Shown here: positions 6,151 through 7,893 of the stretch, one piece after another
How positions within the stretch are numbered: the stretch's first letter is position 1
How the letters are laid out: every line of letters begins with the position of its first letter
DNA from: an uncultured Christensenellaceae bacterium
GTDB lineage: Bacteria > Bacillota > Clostridia > Christensenellales > CAG-138
DNA: 7,893 bases
Assembly: GCA_902475645.1 (NCBI GenBank)
Contig: CABSAH010000080.1
Location: forward strand, 1-7,893
Reading direction: 5' to 3'
The notes under the pieces: model-generated
The model's database searches: none
The model's input: only the letters and a program-made list of their open reading frames with translations
What the model was told of the DNA's origin: nothing
Program-made: the position numbers and the translations under genes

Positions 6151-6220
6151 AGACGGTCGACAGTACGTATAACAGCAGGCTCCCATGTGGTGCTCCACGT
6201 TCCGTCAGTTGCCTGTGCTT
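6147..6220 (-). promoter_or_regulatory. ZTP (pfl) riboswitch aptamer controlling the purine operon
   Basis: The RNA binds ZMP/ZTP, made when AICAR accumulates because 10-formyl-tetrahydrofolate is short. On the minus strand, P1 is CAGGC (6211-6215) with GCCTG (6176-6180), probably extended past a bulged C. The inner loop AACTGACGGAAC (6199-6210) corresponds to the family's GACTGGCG-type loop. P2 is GTGG (6195-6198) with CCAC (6187-6190) and a 4-base loop, followed by ATGGGAG. After a linker comes CCGTCTGGGC (6147-6156), matching the hallmark CCG.CTGGGC end of the family. GACGG (6202-6206) and CCGTC (6152-6156) are perfectly complementary, as needed for the pseudoknot; compared with the usual GGCG/CGCC this looks like a compensated change. 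Ligand binding should hold the 3' part away from the terminator, giving an ON switch. The context, ahead of purE in an operon with both folate-dependent transformylases, fits the known role. Confidence 0.92.
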
Positions 6221-6230
6221 CAATGTTTTA

Positions 6231-6259
6231 ATTATCGCAGAACCGACAGCAAAAGTCAA
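6231..6259 (-). promoter_or_regulatory. Sigma-A type promoter of the purine operon
   Basis: On the minus strand TTGACT (6254-6259) and GATAAT (6231-6236) are separated by exactly 17 bases, and TG sits one base before the -10 box, an extended -10. Transcription would start near 6224, a few bases ahead of the ZTP aptamer, giving a leader of about 148 bases. No PurR-like operator was recognised next to it. Confidence 0.88.
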
Positions 6260-6308
6260 TTCCCGACACGGCATCATGCTAAATCACAATCAATGCTTTT
6301 CACACTTC

Positions 6309-6344
6309 TCCCGGCGGGATCTGCAACGGCGACTCCCGCCGAGA
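6309..6344 (-). other. Strong GC-rich stem-loop between pyrI and the purine promoter
   Basis: TCTCGGCGGGA (minus strand, 6334-6344) pairs with TCCCGCCGGGA (6309-6319) over 11 base pairs including one G-U, around a 14-base loop. It lies 35 bases after the pyrI stop and before the purine promoter, where a pyrimidine operon terminator would be expected. The bases after it (GAAGTGTGAAAAG) contain no T-run, so it is not a standard intrinsic terminator. It may act with Rho, protect the pyrBI mRNA 3' end, or be only a partial barrier. Confidence 0.6.
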
Positions 6345-6379
6345 TAGATTTTAGCCGCAGGGCTTTTGCCCCTTGCCCG

Positions 6380-6799
6380 TTATGCTCCCGCCTGCGATTC
6401 GCAGTAGATGCAGCGGTACACGCGCTTTTCGCGGTCGGTCAATATGAATTCCTGCGGCAGCTCCTGCTCAACGGAGGTAATACAGCGCGGATTCTTGCAC
6501 TTCAGCACGCCGCGTATGCGCTCGGGCAGATTAAGCTTGCGCTTTTCCTTCAGCTCTCCGCCGCGTATTATGTTCACGGTTATGCTCGGGTCAACATAGC
6601 CTATCAAGTCCCAATCAAGCTCCATTTCGCGGTCGATTTTTATAATGTCCTTGCGGCCCAGCTTTCTGCTGGTGACGTTTTTAAGAATTGCAACGGTGCA
6701 GTCCAGTTCGCCAAGGCCGAGTATGCTGTACAGCTCCATTGACTTGCCCGCCGTTATATGGTCTATCACTATGCCGTTTTGGATGGCGTCTATTATCAT
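6380..6799 (-). CDS. pyrI: Aspartate carbamoyltransferase regulatory subunit, PyrI
   Basis: PyrI binds nucleotide effectors and combines with PyrB trimers to form the allosteric aspartate transcarbamoylase holoenzyme in the cytosol. The protein has 139 residues, a little shorter than the 153 of E. coli. The N-terminal allosteric domain shows GIVIDHI (9-15), LGRKDIIKI (47-55) and the TVNIIRGGE stretch (74-82). LPERIRGVLKC leads into the C-terminal zinc domain, whose four ligands are present as Cys101, Cys106, Cys130 and Cys133 (C-4-C ... C-2-C), matching Cys109/114/138/141 of E. coli. The ribosome site AAGGAGG is 8 bases before the ATG. It follows pyrB by 28 bases and is evidently co-transcribed with it. 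No neighbouring pyrC, pyrK or pyrD is seen downstream; the next gene belongs to the purine operon with its own promoter. Confidence 0.97.
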   Translation of the reverse strand: MIIDAIQNGIVIDHITAGKSMELYSILGLGELDCTVAILKNVTSRKLGRKDIIKIDREMELDWDLIGYVDPSITVNIIRGGELKEKRKLNLPERIRGVLKCKNPRCITSVEQELPQEFILTDREKRVYRCIYCESQAGA

Positions 6800-6827
6800 G
6801 CCTTTTTCCTCCTTATAATATGGTTCG

Positions 6828-7742
6828 TTATTCTATGCCAAGCATTTTAAGTATAAGCGCCATGCGGATATACTTGCCGTACTGCACCTGCTTAAAGTAA
6901 CAGGCGCGGGGGTCGTCATCTACCGCTACTGAAATCTCGTTCACGCGCGGCAACGGATGCAAAATGCGCAGATCCTCCTTTGCGCCGCGGAGCTTTTCGG
7001 GCGTTAGTATATAGCTGTCCTTCAGGCGCAGATAGTCCTCCTCGTTGAAAAAGCGTTCACGCTGAACGCGGGTCATATACAGAATATCAAGCTGCGGCAT
7101 GACCTCCTCAAGCGAAGCGGACTGAATATAGGGTATGCCGGGATTCTTAATGTACTGCTCCTTAACATAGCGCGGAAGCTTCAATTCCTCGGGGGAAATA
7201 AGCACAAAGCGCACGTTCGGATAACGGCTCATGGCGGCTACAAGGGAATGCACCGTGCGGCCGAATTTAAGATCGCCGCACAGGCCAACCGTCAGCCCGT
7301 CAAAGTGCCCCTTCTCCCTATGTATGGTGAGAAGATCCGTAAGCGTTTGCGTTGGGTGGTTATGGCCGCCGTCGCCTGCGTTTATAATGGGTACGGGCGA
7401 GTGCATGGAAGCCACCAACGGCGCGCCCTCCTTGGGGTGGCGCATGGCGATTATATCGCTGTAACAGCTTACGGTGCGGATGGTGTCCGCCACGCTTTCG
7501 CCCTTGGCGGCTGATGAGCTTTTAGCCTCGGAGAAGCCGAGCACCTGTCCGCCAAGTGAGAGCATTGCGCTTTCAAAGCTCAAGCGGGTGCGTGTGGACG
7601 GTTCAAAGAAAAGCGTGGCCAATATTTTTCCGTCGCACTTGTGCGCATAGGCGGCGGGGCGGTCGATAATGTCGCAGGCCGTGTTTATCAGCTCCATAAT
7701 CTCCTGCGGGGTAAGATCGAAAATATCTATAAGGCTGTTCAT
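6828..7742 (-). CDS. pyrB: Aspartate carbamoyltransferase catalytic subunit, PyrB
   Basis: It condenses carbamoyl phosphate with aspartate to form N-carbamoyl-aspartate, the first committed step of pyrimidine synthesis, and forms catalytic trimers. The 304-residue protein is of normal length and intact. The carbamoyl phosphate loop FFEPSTRTRLSFE spans 45-57, followed by SEAKSSSAAKGES (71-83, with Lys80 as the E. coli Lys84 equivalent), MRHPKEGAP (100-108), GDGGHNHPTQTL (123-134), LCGDLKFGRTVHSL (154-167), MTRVQRERF (223-231, with Arg225 and Gln227 for aspartate binding) and LHPLPRVNEI (261-270). AAAGGAGG lies 11 bases before the ATG, inside the last codons of the preceding gene, whose stop is one base from the start. 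This means coupled translation and that the pyrimidine promoter is outside the window. PyrI follows directly, so an E. coli-like allosteric holoenzyme is expected. Confidence 0.98.
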   Translation of the reverse strand: MNSLIDIFDLTPQEIMELINTACDIIDRPAAYAHKCDGKILATLFFEPSTRTRLSFESAMLSLGGQVLGFSEAKSSSAAKGESVADTIRTVSCYSDIIAMRHPKEGAPLVASMHSPVPIINAGDGGHNHPTQTLTDLLTIHREKGHFDGLTVGLCGDLKFGRTVHSLVAAMSRYPNVRFVLISPEELKLPRYVKEQYIKNPGIPYIQSASLEEVMPQLDILYMTRVQRERFFNEEDYLRLKDSYILTPEKLRGAKEDLRILHPLPRVNEISVAVDDDPRACYFKQVQYGKYIRMALILKMLGIE

Positions 7743-7743
7743 A

Positions 7744-7893
7744 TCAGTTTGTTCCTCCTTTTGTTATCCAGCTTTCGTCGGACGGATTATCGCGGAAGGC
7801 CAGCAACCGCGAAACATCCGCTTCGGTGATGTAGTGTTCCTCCGCTCCCACGCGGACAACGGTGTCCAAATCCGTCAGGCTTACGTTGCGGAC
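7744..7893 (-). CDS. C-terminal 49 residues of an unrecognised gene upstream of pyrB
   Basis: The minus strand is open from the window edge to a TGA at 7744-7746. The visible part starts VRNVSLTDLDTVVRVG and ends WITKGGTN; it is hydrophilic, with many acidic residues and no membrane segment. The case for a real gene is positional: the stop is one base before the pyrB ATG, and the pyrB ribosome site is formed by its last Lys-Gly-Gly codons, a typical operon junction. I do not recognise the family from this fragment, and it does not look like the end of PyrC, PyrR or a carbamoyl phosphate synthase subunit that I could name. Its start and most of its length lie beyond the window. Confidence 0.6.
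   Translation of the reverse strand, partial: VRNVSLTDLDTVVRVGAEEHYITEADVSRLLAFRDNPSDESWITKGGTN

Noticed and set aside
6095..6277. A 60-codon minus-strand frame upstream of purE that could be read as a leader peptide
   Set aside because: It would start upstream of the predicted transcription start and run through the -10 box, the ZTP aptamer and the terminator. The RNA structures explain the sequence better.
6309..6344. Calling the GC-rich hairpin an intrinsic terminator
   Set aside because: No T-run follows on the minus strand. On the plus strand only four T follow after several bases, and there is no plus-strand gene to terminate.
1..7893. Mobile elements, CRISPR arrays, tRNA or rRNA genes
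   Set aside because: I found no transposase motifs, regularly spaced long repeats, tRNA cloverleaf sequence or rRNA signature. Nearly every base is accounted for by biosynthetic genes and one regulatory leader.

Overview
The window looks like a piece of a chromosome from a Bacillota bacterium of the class Clostridia, probably an uncultured gut-type anaerobe. I infer this from moderate GC content, strong AGGAG-type ribosome sites, frequent ATA isoleucine codons, a two-subunit pyrB/pyrI aspartate transcarbamoylase, and a purine pathway that uses a PurO-type IMP cyclohydrolase plus a stand-alone AICAR transformylase instead of the fused PurH. No species can be named from the sequence alone. All genes are on the minus strand, so the order of transcription runs from high to low coordinates.

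Region 7893-6380 is a pyrimidine block. It holds the last 49 codons of an unrecognised gene (7744-7893), then pyrB one base later, then pyrI 28 bases after that. Together PyrB and PyrI form the regulated aspartate transcarbamoylase, the first committed step of UMP synthesis.

Region 6379-6077 (303 bases) is the only long non-coding stretch, and it is densely packed. Reading on the minus strand it carries a GC-rich stem-loop after pyrI, a near-consensus sigma-A promoter (TTGACT, 17 bases, GATAAT with a TG extension), a ZTP (pfl) riboswitch aptamer, and an intrinsic terminator whose first arm begins inside the conserved 3' end of the aptamer. This is the layout of a transcriptional ON switch that senses Z nucleotides (ZMP/ZTP), which build up when 10-formyl-tetrahydrofolate is short.

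Region 6076-1 is the purine operon it should control: purE, purC, purF, purM, purN, IMP cyclohydrolase (purO type), then AICAR transformylase running off the window edge. Spacing is tight from purC onward (TAATG between purC and purF, a few bases between purF and purM, an 8-base overlap between purN and purO), implying one transcript and translational coupling. The products cover PRPP to phosphoribosylamine (PurF), GAR formylation (PurN), AIR formation (PurM), N5-CAIR mutation (PurE), SAICAR formation (PurC), AICAR formylation and IMP ring closure. The two folate-dependent enzymes (PurN and AICAR transformylase) sit under the ZTP switch, so the metabolite sensed and the enzymes controlled fit. 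purD, purL/Q/S, purK and purB are not in the window.

The most unusual gene is purF. The N-terminal cysteine that is the glutaminase nucleophile in the normal enzyme is a glycine (MGGFFG instead of MCGI.G), and the other glutamine-binding residues are also lost by hand alignment, while the PRPP loop and all four iron-sulfur cysteines are kept. It should therefore be unable to hydrolyse glutamine, and must use free ammonia or a separate glutaminase.
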